64,000 bases of DNA from Sapientia aquatica (GCF_004358105.1 NZ_SMYL01000006.1:1-64000); one strand, 5' to 3'. Numbered from the stretch's first letter, positions 18,626 to 28,333 are shown. Translations and numbers: made by a program. Notes: generated by a model from the letters alone, not told the origin.

Positions 18626-19158
18626 GGGAGCTTGTTATAAAAATGCAAGGGCAGCAAACCGTGGAACCGAAATATCAGCAAAACAACACAACTTCGGTCA
18701 ATTTCGGCAAAAAAGTGACGAAATTCTTAAATAAAGACTTTATTAAACGAAAAACTGCGCCCAGCAAGGTAAGGCATAGAAAATAATTCGCACCATTTTA
18801 TCGTATTGCGTTGCACCACGTTGTACCTGTGTAACTCTTTCTCGCGTCAAAACGAAATTAAATTAGGAATAAGGCGTCCTTTTCGCCCCAAATTGGACAA
18901 AAAATCGAAATTTATTTGGCTTTGCACTATTTTATTCAGCCGATTTCTTAACTACCCGTTCGTGCGCCAAATATTCCACGTCATTTTGCCCAGCCCCTTA
19001 AACAAAATGAATTAATGGATTACAAACGGCCCAAATTACACCCGATTTCACTGAAATAATCATATTTATTCAACCACTTATGACTACTCCACGAAGTTAA
19101 AGCAGTGGTTTTCAGCTTATAATGCTCGATTATTTTGCAACGGATTTGGCTGGCCTTT
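18626..19158. other. Divergent intergenic region, no gene seen
   Basis: These 533 bp separate the leftward FAD/Fe-S dehydrogenase from rightward ilvA. They are AT-rich and hold no convincing ORF. I see a short near-perfect palindrome (AATAAAG-A-CTTTATT, 18730-18744) and the TATAAT upstream of ilvA. No tRNA, riboswitch fold or attenuator with leader peptide was recognised. Confidence 0.6.
19118..19123 (+). promoter_or_regulatory. Candidate -10 element of ilvA
   Basis: Perfect TATAAT 35 bp before ATG 19159. No good -35 hexamer is present at 16-18 bp, so the promoter may need an activator. Confidence 0.4.
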
Positions 19159-20709
19159 ATGAGTACCGACTATTTAAAAAAAATATTAACTTCCCGTGTT
19201 TATGATGTCGCCATCGAAAGTCCGTTAGAACTCTCCCCCACCCTGACCGAGCGCTACCACAACCGCATTTTCTTCAAGCGTGAAGACATGCAAAACGTGT
19301 TTAGCTTCAAAATTCGCGGCGCGTACAACCGCATGGCGCAGCTCTCGCCGCAAGAATTAAAGCGCGGCGTCATTTGCGCCTCGGCTGGTAATCACGCGCA
19401 AGGTGTGGCGTATTCAGCCGCCAAACTGAAGTGCCACGCCACTATCGTAATGCCTAGCTCGACACCGCAAGTCAAAATCGATGCGGTCAGAATGCACGGT
19501 GGTAACAATGTAGAAGTTGTCCTGCATGGCGACTCCTATTCGGACGCGTACGCTCACGCGCTAATGCTACAAAAAAAGCACAAGCTAACTTTCGCCCATC
19601 CCTTCAACGATCCTGATGTCATCGCTGGACAAGGTACCATCGGGATGGAAATTTTGCGTCAACACGCCGAGCCTATCCACGCGATTTTTATCCCAGTTGG
19701 CGGCGGCGGTTTGTTGGGCGGTGTGGCGGCCTACGTTAAAGCTGTGCGCCCAGAAATCAAAATCATCGGCGTTGAGACGGTAGATGCTGATGCGATGAAA
19801 CGCAGCTTAGAAACCGGCAAGCGGGTTGATTTACCGGAAGTCGGTTTATTTGCTGACGGCACCGCCGTTAAATTGGTCGGCGACGAAACTTTCCGCCTCG
19901 CGCAGCTTTATGTTGATGAAGTCATCTTGGTCGATACCGACGCGATTTGCGCCGCCTTAAAAGACGTATTTCAAGACACGCGCAGTATTTTGGAACCGTC
20001 CGGCGCGTTGTCGATTGCGGGTGCTAAAGCCTATTTGGAACGAGCAAAAGCCAATAAAACGCCGCTTAAAAATGAAAGCCTCATCACCATCGCCAGCGGC
20101 GCGAACATGAACTTTGATCGTCTGCGCTTCGTCGCTGAACGCGCCGAAGTCGGTGAAGCACGCGAAGCCGTTTTTGCGGTGACCATCCCAGAAGAACGCG
20201 GCAGCTTCAAGCGGTTCTGCGAATTGGTCGGGCCGCGTAATGTGACCGAATTTAATTACCGCATCAGCGACCAACAATCGGCCCACATCTTCATCGGCAT
20301 CCAAGTCAACAACCGCGATGAATCGGGCAAAATCGCCAAGAGTTTTATCAAGCACGGTTTTGCCACGCTCGATTTGTCGGGCGATGAATTGGCCAAATTA
20401 CATATCCGCCATTTGGTCGGCGGCAAGAGCGATTTGGCTAAGGATGAAATCCTATACCGCTTTGAATTCCCAGAACGTCCGGGCGCGTTGATGCGCTTCT
20501 TGTCCAGCATGGCGCCGAATTGGAATATCAGCTTATTCCATTACCGCAATCACGGCGCGGATTACGGCCGTATTTTGGTCGGCCTGCAAGTGCCGAAAAA
20601 CGAAATGCGCGAATTCAAAAAATTCCTCGCCAATTTGGGCTACCGCCATTGGGACGAAAGCAGCAATCCTGTGTACAAATTATTCTTAGCTCAAGGCAAT
20701 CAGAAATAA
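19159..20709 (+). CDS. ilvA: Threonine ammonia-lyase, biosynthetic type
   Basis: Converts threonine to 2-oxobutanoate, the first step towards isoleucine. The 516-residue protein has the PLP-lysine region (FFKREDMQNVFSFKIRGAYN), SAGNHAQGVA, and the phosphate loop GGGGLLGGVAAY. Two ACT-like regulatory domains follow in the last 180 residues (ERGSFKRFCELVG; ERPGALMRFLSSM), which mark the isoleucine-inhibited biosynthetic enzyme. ATG 19159 is used; the TTG 24 bp upstream lacks family support. queF starts 3 bp after the stop, so the two are almost certainly co-transcribed. Confidence 0.97.
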   Translation: MSTDYLKKILTSRVYDVAIESPLELSPTLTERYHNRIFFKREDMQNVFSFKIRGAYNRMAQLSPQELKRGVICASAGNHAQGVAYSAAKLKCHATIVMPSSTPQVKIDAVRMHGGNNVEVVLHGDSYSDAYAHALMLQKKHKLTFAHPFNDPDVIAGQGTIGMEILRQHAEPIHAIFIPVGGGGLLGGVAAYVKAVRPEIKIIGVETVDADAMKRSLETGKRVDLPEVGLFADGTAVKLVGDETFRLAQLYVDEVILVDTDAICAALKDVFQDTRSILEPSGALSIAGAKAYLERAKANKTPLKNESLITIASGANMNFDRLRFVAERAEVGEAREAVFAVTIPEERGSFKRFCELVGPRNVTEFNYRISDQQSAHIFIGIQVNNRDESGKIAKSFIKHGFATLDLSGDELAKLHIRHLVGGKSDLAKDEILYRFEFPERPGALMRFLSSMAPNWNISLFHYRNHGADYGRILVGLQVPKNEMREFKKFLANLGYRHWDESSNPVYKLFLAQGNQK

Positions 20710-20712
20710 GTC

Positions 20713-21549
20713 ATGCAAGAAAATACTCCCGACAATTCTGCCCTTGGCAAAACTAGTACCTACGTCACGCAATATGACGCCAGTTTGCTGTTTCCGATCC
20801 CGCGCGCGGCCAAACGCGCCGAAATTGGCTTGGGCGCAAGCCTGCCATTTTTTGGCATGGATATTTGGAATGCCTATGAGGTTTCTTGGTTAAATTTACG
20901 TGGCAAACCACAAATCGCGATTGCCACGTTTATGGTGCCAGCCGATTCGCACAACATCATTGAATCCAAATCGTTCAAGCTGTATTTAAATTCATTCAAC
21001 CAAACGAAGTTGGCTGATTCGGATGCTTTATTAACGTTGCTTAAGCAAGATATTTCGGCCGGCTTTGGCGCGCCAGTGCAAATTAAGTTGACGTTGCCTG
21101 AGCAATTTTCGCAATATCAATTCGGTGAATTGAGCGGATTATTATTAGATCGGCTGGACATCGACGTTGACCAATATTCACCGAATACCGCGTTGTTGAA
21201 ATCGGATAGTGAAGCCGCGCCAATCGAAGAAACCTTGGTGTCTCATTTATTGAAATCCAATTGCTTAGTCACCGGCCAACCCGACTGGGCAAGTGTGCAA
21301 ATTCATTATGTCGGCGCGCCGATTGAGCAAGAAGGTTTGCTGAAATATTTAATCGGATTTCGCAACCACAACGAATTCCACGAGCAATGCGTTGAGCGTA
21401 TTTTCAACGATATTTTAGTCGCCTGTAAGCCGCAAAAACTGGCTGTCTATGCGCGCTACACCCGCCGTGGTGGATTGGATATTAATCCGTGGCGCAGTAA
21501 TTTTTCTAGCAATCAAACCCCGTCCAATTTACGCAATTCGCGACAATAA
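20713..21549 (+). CDS. queF: NADPH-dependent 7-cyano-7-deazaguanine reductase QueF (long type)
   Basis: Reduces preQ0 to preQ1 in the synthesis of queuosine, a tRNA wobble base. At 278 residues it is the two-lobed (YqcD-type) form. It has the substrate-recognition motif [14 protein letters not shown] in the N-terminal lobe, the catalytic cysteine segment [14 protein letters not shown], and a [10 protein letters not shown] motif in the C-terminal lobe. It lies 3 bp after ilvA and 22 bp before a pagP-like gene; the pathways are unrelated, so the link is probably only transcriptional. Confidence 0.96.
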   Translation: MQENTPDNSALGKTSTYVTQYDASLLFPIPRAAKRAEIGLGASLPFFGMDIWNAYEVSWLNLRGKPQIAIATFMVPADSHNIIESKSFKLYLNSFNQTKLADSDALLTLLKQDISAGFGAPVQIKLTLPEQFSQYQFGELSGLLLDRLDIDVDQYSPNTALLKSDSEAAPIEETLVSHLLKSNCLVTGQPDWASVQIHYVGAPIEQEGLLKYLIGFRNHNEFHEQCVERIFNDILVACKPQKLAVYARYTRRGGLDINPWRSNFSSNQTPSNLRNSRQ

Positions 21550-21571
21550 TTTTTTACTTTAACTATCCGCC

Positions 21572-22180
21572 ATGACCATTCTTAATTTACGCAACCTAGC
21601 GGCTTTATTGGTATTAAGCAGCGCTTTTTCAGCGAACGCCCAAACCGAAACAACTAGCCCAGCAAACACCGATCAATCTAGTTGGTTTCCGAGCATCTCA
21701 ACGCTGTATAACAGCGCCGTCACTACCACAGAAAATCTGTACGACAACGGTCGTTTATCGATTATTTTGTCGGGTTACACTTGGCACGATCCGCGCACCT
21801 ATTCGCCAGCAAAACGCGCAACCTTAAATGCCGACGCTTGGGGTTTCGGTGTGAGTAAAGAATTGCGCGACGCGAAAGATAATGAAGAAAGTATCCAAAT
21901 CTTGGCGATTTCCGATTCGCATTTCAAACCACAAATTAACGCGAGCTACACCTATCAATGGATGAAGCCAATTGGCGGCAATTGGGAAATTGGCGCTGGC
22001 GTTAATGCTGGCTTGGTTAGCCGCACCGACATCTTTAACAGCATTCCATTCCCAGGCATTTTGCCGATGTTTTCAGTCGGCACGCGCGACACCAAAGTCA
22101 CCATGACTTATGTGCCGCATCTGTCTGGCAGCGTCAACGGTAACGTGCTGTATTTCAACTTGCGCGTGGCAGTTAAGTAA
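21572..22180 (+). CDS. pagP: PagP-like lipid A palmitoyltransferase
   Basis: PagP is an outer-membrane 8-strand barrel that moves a palmitate from phospholipid to lipid A and so toughens the outer membrane. The 202-residue product has a clear signal peptide (cleavage after about residue 23, SANA-QTE). The mature part has a conserved catalytic-region motif (LSGYTWHDPRTYS), WGFGVSKEL, GAGVNAGLVSRTDIF, FPGILPMFSVG and TYVPHLSGSVNGNV. These line up in order with PagP. Distance from enterobacterial PagP is large, so the exact acyl specificity is open. It probably shares the ilvA-queF transcript. Confidence 0.85.
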   Translation: MTILNLRNLAALLVLSSAFSANAQTETTSPANTDQSSWFPSISTLYNSAVTTTENLYDNGRLSIILSGYTWHDPRTYSPAKRATLNADAWGFGVSKELRDAKDNEESIQILAISDSHFKPQINASYTYQWMKPIGGNWEIGAGVNAGLVSRTDIFNSIPFPGILPMFSVGTRDTKVTMTYVPHLSGSVNGNVLYFNLRVAVK

Positions 22181-22259
22181 TTAAAAGGCAATTAATTTAA
22201 GTTTGTTACACACATCGAGAGTTACTCTGCTCAATATCCAACAGAAAAAGCTCTCGAAG

Positions 22260-22287
22260 TTGCACATTGTGGCAAGAAGCCTATAAT
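22260..22287 (+). promoter_or_regulatory. Sigma-70 promoter of ptsN
   Basis: TTGCAC (22260-22265), 16-bp spacer, perfect TATAAT (22282-22287), 48 bp before ATG 22336. This is the best promoter match in the window. Confidence 0.7.
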
Positions 22288-22335
22288 TTGCGCCACGCGA
22301 ACTTTTGAGGCGTTGTTTTACTCCTTCCTAGCACC

Positions 22336-22803
22336 ATGACGAATATTTCAAAAATCCTGCCTGCCACGAACGTGCTATTAAATCTTGAAGTTTCCAGCAA
22401 AAAGCGGGCTTTTGAACAAGCCGGACTTTTGTTCGAAAATAATTGCGGAATAGCCCGATCAACTGTGTCTGAAAACCTGTTCGCGCGCGAGCGTTTAGGC
22501 TCCACTGGCTTGGGACATGGCGTAGCAATTCCTCATGGGCGCATCAAAGGATTAAAAAAGCCTGTTGCGGCCTTCATCCGCTTGGCTGAGCCAATTCCAT
22601 TTGAGTCGCCCGACGGCGAACCTGTGCATCTGCTGATCTTTTTGCTCATGCCTGACAATGTCACCAAGCAGCATTTGGCGATTCTGGCCGAAATCGCTGA
22701 GATGTTTTCCGACGCCACCGTGCGCAATGAACTCAGCACCGAAGCCGATGCAACCGCAGTGCATCAACGCCTGATGGCTTGGCAACCTCAAATAACGGCT
22801 TAA
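22336..22803 (+). CDS. ptsN: PTS IIA-type regulatory protein PtsN (EIIA-Ntr)
   Basis: The terminal phosphoacceptor of the nitrogen-related PTS; it regulates potassium transport and nitrogen or carbon responses and does not move sugar. The 155-residue protein carries the phosphorylated histidine in GHGVAIPHGRI (about residue 72) and the family segments RERLGSTGLG and LLIFLLMPDN. hprK follows 110 bp later, then rapZ. In this lineage rpoN and hpf usually lie just upstream, but here the preceding gene is pagP, so the block has been separated from rpoN. Confidence 0.96.
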   Translation: MTNISKILPATNVLLNLEVSSKKRAFEQAGLLFENNCGIARSTVSENLFARERLGSTGLGHGVAIPHGRIKGLKKPVAAFIRLAEPIPFESPDGEPVHLLIFLLMPDNVTKQHLAILAEIAEMFSDATVRNELSTEADATAVHQRLMAWQPQITA

Positions 22804-22871
22804 TTAAGAATTCAGCAATAAAGCCTAGGCATTAGAGCGAGCGGCTGTGGTTAAGGGCGCTAATTAATGGC

Positions 22872-22877
22872 TATAAT
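22872..22877 (+). promoter_or_regulatory. Candidate -10 element of hprK
   Basis: Perfect TATAAT 36 bp before the hprK ATG, inside the ptsN-hprK gap. The -35 region (TGGTTA) is poor. Confidence 0.4.
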
Positions 22878-22913
22878 AGACCGTTAATTTAACTCGCTCT
22901 GGGTCACCCCTTC

Positions 22914-23858
22914 ATGCCAAATCCTAGTACGCTTTCGATCCAAAACATCTACGAAGACAACCGCGATTTGCTCAAATTGGGCTGGTTTGCGGGCTGCTCG
23001 GGCGGCGATAAATTAATCTTTGGTGATGCCACATCTGCCGCTGACCAAGTTGGCCATTTAAACTTAATCCACCCAGGTCGGATTCAAGTCATGGGACACC
23101 AAGAAAAAGCCTACTACGAGCGCATCTCGGTCAATACCCGCGCTCACCTGTTCCGCGATCTGGTTGCGGGTGGCACGCCCGCGGTAATTATTGCTCAAGG
23201 CCTTGAAACGCCCGCCGATTTGATGGCGGTGTGCGACGACAATAATATTCCGCTGTTCTCTACCCCGCTGCCTTCCGCTCAAGTCATCGACTTCCTGCGC
23301 GTGTTTTTATCCAAACGTTTAGCGCAACAAACAACCATGCACGGCGTTTTCATGGACGTGCTCGGCGTTGGCGTGTTGATTACGGGCGAATCCGGTTTGG
23401 GCAAGAGCGAGTTGGGCTTGGAGTTGATTTCTCGTAGCCACGGTTTAGTGGCCGACGATGCGGTCGAGTTTTCGCGCATTGCGCCAAACATGATTGAAGG
23501 CCGCTGCCCGCCATTACTGCAAAATTTACTCGAAGTACGCGGCTTGGGCTTGTTGGATATTCGTGCCATTTTTGGGGAAACTGCGGTGCGCCGCAAAATG
23601 CGTTTGAAGTTGATCGTGCACCTAGTTCGGCGTAGCACGTTAGAAGAAAACTTTGAACGCTTGCCGATTGACGCGCAAACCGAAGAAGTGCTGGGCCTTG
23701 CCATCCGCAAAGTAACCATTCCAGTGGCCGCTGGTCGAAATATTGCGGTGTTGTTGGAGGCCGCGGTTCGGAACACGATTTTGCAGTTGCGCGGCATTGA
23801 TACTCTCCAAGAATTCATGGAGCGACAACGCAAAGCCATGAGCGACGAAGAAGAGTAA
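22914..23858 (+). CDS. hprK: HPr kinase/phosphorylase
   Basis: Phosphorylates and dephosphorylates a serine on HPr-type proteins. In proteobacteria with an incomplete PTS it acts in a regulatory relay together with PtsN and Npr. The 314-residue protein has the Walker A motif [14 protein letters not shown] (about residue 155), the DDAVEF segment, and the HprK signature [21 protein letters not shown]. It is 27 bp upstream of rapZ and follows ptsN, the normal betaproteobacterial arrangement. A separate -10 element may give it its own expression. Confidence 0.96.
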   Translation: MPNPSTLSIQNIYEDNRDLLKLGWFAGCSGGDKLIFGDATSAADQVGHLNLIHPGRIQVMGHQEKAYYERISVNTRAHLFRDLVAGGTPAVIIAQGLETPADLMAVCDDNNIPLFSTPLPSAQVIDFLRVFLSKRLAQQTTMHGVFMDVLGVGVLITGESGLGKSELGLELISRSHGLVADDAVEFSRIAPNMIEGRCPPLLQNLLEVRGLGLLDIRAIFGETAVRRKMRLKLIVHLVRRSTLEENFERLPIDAQTEEVLGLAIRKVTIPVAAGRNIAVLLEAAVRNTILQLRGIDTLQEFMERQRKAMSDEEE

Positions 23859-23884
23859 TCACCCACCTTTAACTCTGGAAAACC

Positions 23885-24748
23885 ATGCGTATTTTTCTCA
23901 TTTCAGGCATTTCGGGATCGGGTAAATCGGTCGCATTAAACGTTCTCGAAGACGCTGGTTTTTATTGCGTGGATAATCTTCCACCGTCGTTGTTATTGCA
24001 GTTAATTGATACCTTGGCACGCGATGGAATCGATAACGTTGCCGTTGCGATTGACGCGCGCAGTTCCAGTTCGATGGGCGGCTTAATCAATAGCATGCAT
24101 CTGCTCAAATCACGCGGCCACCAACTTGATTTATTATTTCTGACGGCTAAAACCGACTCATTAATTGCCCGCTTTTCCGAAACCCGCCGCAGCCATCCGC
24201 TGTCGCACCGACTGCTGCCAGGTCAAAATCCAAACGATCCGCGCACGCTCATTGAGTGCATACACATCGAGCGCAAACTGCTCAGTGATATTGAAGTGCT
24301 GGCCGCCGTCATTGACACCTCTGGGCTTAAAGCCAATCAACTGCGTATTTGGATCAAAGATCTGGTCAAAATCGAACGTAGCAGCATCACGATCTTGTTT
24401 GAATCTTTCGCCTTCAAAGTTGGCGTGCCGCTCAATGCGGATTTAGTGTTTGACGTTCGGACGATTCCGAATCCACATTACGACGTTAATTTACGCCCGT
24501 TGACCGGCAAAGATTTGCCGGTCAAGCTGTTTTTGGAAGACCAAGAAGAAGCGCAAGAAATGCTCGGTGACATCAGCAGTTTTATTGAAAAATGGCTGCC
24601 CTCATTTAAATACGATAATCGCAGTTATCTCACTATTTGTATCGGCTGCACCGGCGGACAACATCGCTCGGTGTATTTTGTTGAGCAATTGGCTGAACGC
24701 TTCAAAGCCACCGAACAAGTCATTATCCGGCACCGCGAAATTCAATAA
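23885..24748 (+). CDS. rapZ: RapZ, RNase adapter / nucleotide-binding protein
   Basis: RapZ has an N-terminal P-loop (ISGISGSGKSVALNVLED) followed by CVDNLPPSLL, and a C-terminal RNA/metabolite-binding half (TICIGCTGGQHRSVYFVEQLAERF). In enterobacteria it guides RNase E to the small RNA GlmZ and senses glucosamine-6-phosphate; whether a betaproteobacterium uses it this way is not known to me. The 287 residues match the family length. A strong terminator lies 33 bp after the stop and ends the ptsN-hprK-rapZ unit. Confidence 0.95.
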   Translation: MRIFLISGISGSGKSVALNVLEDAGFYCVDNLPPSLLLQLIDTLARDGIDNVAVAIDARSSSSMGGLINSMHLLKSRGHQLDLLFLTAKTDSLIARFSETRRSHPLSHRLLPGQNPNDPRTLIECIHIERKLLSDIEVLAAVIDTSGLKANQLRIWIKDLVKIERSSITILFESFAFKVGVPLNADLVFDVRTIPNPHYDVNLRPLTGKDLPVKLFLEDQEEAQEMLGDISSFIEKWLPSFKYDNRSYLTICIGCTGGQHRSVYFVEQLAERFKATEQVIIRHREIQ

Positions 24749-24780
24749 TCGCCCACGCAATTTCACCTAAGCGCTGCATA

Positions 24781-24810
24781 AAAAATGGCTGAATTTCTTC
24801 AGCCATTTTT
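24781..24810. terminator. Strong bidirectional intrinsic terminator
   Basis: A perfect 13-bp stem AAAAATGGCTGAA / TTCAGCCATTTTT around TTTC, with T-runs on the 3' side in both directions. It separates rapZ from the convergent natB gene. Confidence 0.85.
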
Positions 24811-24852
24811 TTCATCAATTTGCGTTTGCTGCAAGCACGCCCCAGATAAACC

Positions 24853-26013
24853 TCACATCAGCACTTTACGCATCCTATCGCTGGTGTACCACAACGCCAA
24901 CACAGCCAAGACGACGCAGGTAATGATCGGCGCCAACATATCCAGTGTCGTTACCACTTCGTTATTCAAAATTTTGGTCATTAATTGATTTTGCGAAATC
25001 AGCGGGATCCATTTAAACCACACTGGATCGGCGCCTTGCTTAAACATACTCATCATCGAAATCAACGGTGCAATCACAACCAAGAGCGTGGCGCGCGCTT
25101 GGGCTTCTTTATGTGTTTTGCCGTTAATTGCAATGGCGATTTGCAGAGCAGACAAACAAAAACCCAAGGGCAATAGCACCAGCACCATCATCAGCATTTC
25201 GGAGCCGCTAAACTGCAATAGAATTTTGACCGTTTCGTTCCGTATCAATAAGGACGAAGGGAAAATACTGAGCACACTAAATATCACCACCAACATCGTC
25301 AACGTGCTCACCGCTAACCACTTCCCAATCGCAAAAGTCCAGCTCGCTACCGGATTCATCATCAATGGTTCTAGCGACCCACGTTCGCGCTCACCCGCCG
25401 AGGTATCAATCGCGGCGTACAACCCAGCCGACACCATGGTCAACATTAACATCATCGACATCACACTTTTGAGTTGCGCGCCTGTATCGGCGGTGCGGCT
25501 TAAGTGACGTTCTTGTACATCGACCACGTTTAATATATCGGGCGATACACCGCGCATGGATAAATTCATCACCGCCATTTCGTTAGCAAAACTTTGCATT
25601 AAATGCTTCAGTGGACGGACACCGGTTTGGGTATCTTGATTGGCCACATCAAGCACGATGTACACGGTTGGTCGCTCGCCATGTGCTAGCTTGTCAGAGA
25701 AATCTTTATCGATCACCAAAACTGGATCAATCAGATTTTTGCTTTGTAATTGCTCTTCATAGTCAGCTGGTGCCTCTTTGATTTCGTATCCTTGGCGCTC
25801 GACAAAATTTTGGAATTGCGGTGCATTCTTAATTCCCGAAACCAAGATCACTTTTTTCTCAACTTGCTTTTCAATCCGATTCGTCATTTCTGACATAAAA
25901 ATCATCATGAACGGCATACCAAATAAGGCCAGCACCACGACCATCATCATGGTGCGTTTGTCGCGCAGGCTGTCGAGCAATTCTTTATAGGCGATGGCTA
26001 GAATCATCTTCAT
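24853..26013 (-). CDS. ABC-2 type permease, NatB-like
   Basis: A 386-residue membrane protein with one N-terminal membrane helix (VVLALFGMPFMMIFM). A soluble extracytoplasmic region of about 170 residues follows, then five to six C-terminal helices. This is the NatB layout. An ERERGSLEPLMMNP stretch matches the conserved coupling segment of NatB permeases. NatAB of Bacillus exports sodium, but homologues move other substrates, so the cargo is open. Its start overlaps the end of the ATPase gene by 4 bp (ATGA). Confidence 0.88.
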   Translation of the reverse strand: MKMILAIAYKELLDSLRDKRTMMMVVVLALFGMPFMMIFMSEMTNRIEKQVEKKVILVSGIKNAPQFQNFVERQGYEIKEAPADYEEQLQSKNLIDPVLVIDKDFSDKLAHGERPTVYIVLDVANQDTQTGVRPLKHLMQSFANEMAVMNLSMRGVSPDILNVVDVQERHLSRTADTGAQLKSVMSMMLMLTMVSAGLYAAIDTSAGERERGSLEPLMMNPVASWTFAIGKWLAVSTLTMLVVIFSVLSIFPSSLLIRNETVKILLQFSGSEMLMMVLVLLPLGFCLSALQIAIAINGKTHKEAQARATLLVVIAPLISMMSMFKQGADPVWFKWIPLISQNQLMTKILNNEVVTTLDMLAPIITCVVLAVLALWYTSDRMRKVLM

Positions 26014-26801
26014 ACGGCACCTCGCAATTGTGCTTTCGATTCAAAGGCTAATTTAACAAAGGCATCTTCGAAATCGGTTTCGCCGGCTTGTTCCAATAGC
26101 TGCCCTACCGTTCCTTGCGCGACGGTATTGCCGTGCGCGACCACCACGACATCATCGCAAAGCCGTTCAACTTCTTGCATGATATGGGTTGAGAAAACAA
26201 TACATTTACTACCGCCCTCAGGCGAACGCAGCCAACGCAAAAACTCACGTAAGGCGCGCGTCGCAACCACATCCAAACCATTGGTTGGTTCGTCCAAAAT
26301 AATATTTTTTGGGTCGTGCACTAATGCGCGCGCCAAGGCGGTCTTCATTTTTTCGCCCTGACTAAATCCATCGCAGCGGCGCTCTAAGAGTGATTTTAAA
26401 TCCAGCGCTTCGGCTAAAAAATCAGCCCGTTGATCGGCTTGTTGGCGCGACATGCCGTGCAAGACGCCGTAATAGACGATATTTTCACGCGCGGTTAAGC
26501 GTGGATATAAACCACGTGCATCCGACAGCACGCCCATTTTTGCTTGGGTGGTTTGTTCTCCAGCGTGAACCGCAACGCCATCGACCAAAATCTGTCCACC
26601 ATCTTGTTTGAGTAACGCGGCAATCATACGCAAGGTGGTAGTTTTTCCCGCACCGTTTGCGCCCAACAGGCCGGTGACTTTTCCATCTTCTGCGGTAAAG
26701 CCGATATTTTTTACCGCCTGCACCACTTCGCCTTTGGAACGTGACCAACGCTTAGTGGATGGGCGGATGAATTGCTTGGATAGGTTTTCTACCACGATCA
26801 T
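26010..26801 (-). CDS. ABC transporter ATP-binding protein, NatA-like
   Basis: The 263-residue ATPase has Walker A (GANGAGKTT), the signature FSQGEKMK (a variant of LSGGQ), Walker B (IILDEPTNGLD) and the switch His (FSTH). The insertion around RWSRSKGEVVQAVKNI is as in NatA. It overlaps the upstream hydrolase gene and the downstream permease gene by 4 bp each, so all three are translated together. Function as partner of the NatB-like permease is certain in outline; the substrate is not known. Confidence 0.93.
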   Translation of the reverse strand: MIVVENLSKQFIRPSTKRWSRSKGEVVQAVKNIGFTAEDGKVTGLLGANGAGKTTTLRMIAALLKQDGGQILVDGVAVHAGEQTTQAKMGVLSDARGLYPRLTARENIVYYGVLHGMSRQQADQRADFLAEALDLKSLLERRCDGFSQGEKMKTALARALVHDPKNIILDEPTNGLDVVATRALREFLRWLRSPEGGSKCIVFSTHIMQEVERLCDDVVVVAHGNTVAQGTVGQLLEQAGETDFEDAFVKLAFESKAQLRGAV

Positions 26802-28294
26802 GGTTGCACCTCTTTCGCAACAGAAGTTGATGGCGCAGTGGGCGCGATCCAGACGCTAGGGCGGGGAATTTGCTTTACGCAAGACGCATCTACGTTAATC
26901 GCTTCTTGCTCGGATTTGGCATTAATAAAATCGGTCGCCACGTCAGCCAAGCAGGTTTGCGTTAGCACGCCGTGACCTGAGTTATCTAAGACGATATGAC
27001 GCGTTTTTGCGCCCAAGGCTTTGGCGACCTGCGCTGCATGCCAAGGCGGAGTGACCGGATCAGCGCCGCCACTCAATAACAAGACTGGCGTGCTACTCAC
27101 CGGCGTCGTATAAAAAGCTTGCGGTACGCTGCTGCGCGGCCAGTTCTTACAGACTTTCAAATACAGTTGTTTGTGTAAATCCCCGAAATCGTTGCCTTCC
27201 CGAGGCGGCGATGCATTCTTCAACATGCTGTCGTATTCTTCAGAACACACTACCGAAAAATGCATCCCGAACGAAATAGCGCCCGGATTTGGCAAACCGC
27301 CAGCGCCGCTTAAAGCGAGCAAGGGATTAAAGTTGCCGCGATTGGCTTGCAGAATAGCGTTAGGCAAACCGGCTGTGTTGACAGGGGTGTAAATAACGCG
27401 GCTCACCCAACCCAAGACATCGTCGCGGGTAATGGTGACCGATTCGGTAGTTCCTAAACGGGGGTGCGTTAATTGGGTCTTTTGCGGCAAACCAGCCAAT
27501 AATTTTTTCCAATCTTGCTGCAACCTTGGATAGGCTTTTTGGCAGAGGGCATCTTTACTGCAATCGTCAAATAGGCGATTCAAGGATTTCTGTAAATCGT
27601 CATCGGCCAGCATGACCTCAGGCTGAACCACGCCATCCAAAATCGTACGATGCACATTTGCTGGGAACTGGCGCACGTATTCCAGCGCGGCGCGTGTTCC
27701 ATACGAAATTCCAATCAAGTCGATTTGCGGATAATTTAACGCTGCGCGCACCGCATCTAAATCTTGCATGGCGATGCTGGTGGTGTACCAACGTAAATCA
27801 CCGTGTGGTAATTTCTCCAGCTTGGTCTTGCATTTTAAGATTTCCTGCACTTCAAAATCGGGCTGGCCGATGCCACTCAAGCCGTCGCTTTCGGGACATT
27901 CTAGCGGCGCAGATTTACCCGTGCCGCGTTGATCGACGAAGACCAAATCATGCCGCCGCTGCAGTTTCTCAAATAAAGTTTGCATCCAACTTGCCACGCT
28001 AATCGCGCTCTGTCCTGGGCCGCCGGCTAACAAGAAAATCGGATCCGGCGCTTTGCTTTTGTCTTGCGCTGGCAGCACAATAAAATGCAAATCAATTTGC
28101 TTGCCGCTCGGCTCATTCGGATTTAACGGTCGCTTTAATTGGCCGCATTGCACCTGCTGGGCGAAGCCTTCGACCCGACACGAATGGAGCAAGTCGGTAG
28201 CCTGCGCGGCAGAATGGTTCAACGAGAAAAAGGCGAACAACAAAGAGGGAATCAATTTAGGAAGAGAAAACTTCCGCAGCGGGGAATGATTCAT
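26798..28294 (-). CDS. Exported S33-type alpha/beta hydrolase (TAP-like)
   Basis: A 498-residue protein with an N-terminal signal peptide (basic start, LIPSLLFAFFSLN, then an Ala-rich cleavage site). Its fold is that of the prolyl/tripeptidyl aminopeptidase group: oxyanion loop LLAGGPGQSA, VFVDQRGTGKS, nucleophile elbow GISYGTRAA, a cap region, then Asp in LSGGADPVTPP and His in DNSGHGVL. It probably acts in the periplasm on peptides or esters. The 4-bp overlap with the NatA-like gene is unusual for a secreted hydrolase and suggests that hydrolase and exporter serve one process. Confidence 0.85.
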   Translation of the reverse strand: MNHSPLRKFSLPKLIPSLLFAFFSLNHSAAQATDLLHSCRVEGFAQQVQCGQLKRPLNPNEPSGKQIDLHFIVLPAQDKSKAPDPIFLLAGGPGQSAISVASWMQTLFEKLQRRHDLVFVDQRGTGKSAPLECPESDGLSGIGQPDFEVQEILKCKTKLEKLPHGDLRWYTTSIAMQDLDAVRAALNYPQIDLIGISYGTRAALEYVRQFPANVHRTILDGVVQPEVMLADDDLQKSLNRLFDDCSKDALCQKAYPRLQQDWKKLLAGLPQKTQLTHPRLGTTESVTITRDDVLGWVSRVIYTPVNTAGLPNAILQANRGNFNPLLALSGAGGLPNPGAISFGMHFSVVCSEEYDSMLKNASPPREGNDFGDLHKQLYLKVCKNWPRSSVPQAFYTTPVSSTPVLLLSGGADPVTPPWHAAQVAKALGAKTRHIVLDNSGHGVLTQTCLADVATDFINAKSEQEAINVDASCVKQIPRPSVWIAPTAPSTSVAKEVQP

Positions 28295-28333
28295 TGTTAC
28301 TCTCGGAATAACGAAGGAGCAACGATTCTACCT

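Noticed and set aside
18806-19015. 69-residue open frame in the gap before ilvA
   Set aside because: No Shine-Dalgarno, no recognisable domain, odd composition; most likely chance.
18626-19158. Leader peptide attenuator for ilvA
   Set aside because: No short ORF with a run of Ile/Leu/Val/Thr codons and no antiterminator-terminator pair near the start.
22914-23858. hprK as a gene transferred from Gram-positives
   Set aside because: The ptsN-hprK-rapZ order is normal for betaproteobacteria and the base use is like its neighbours.
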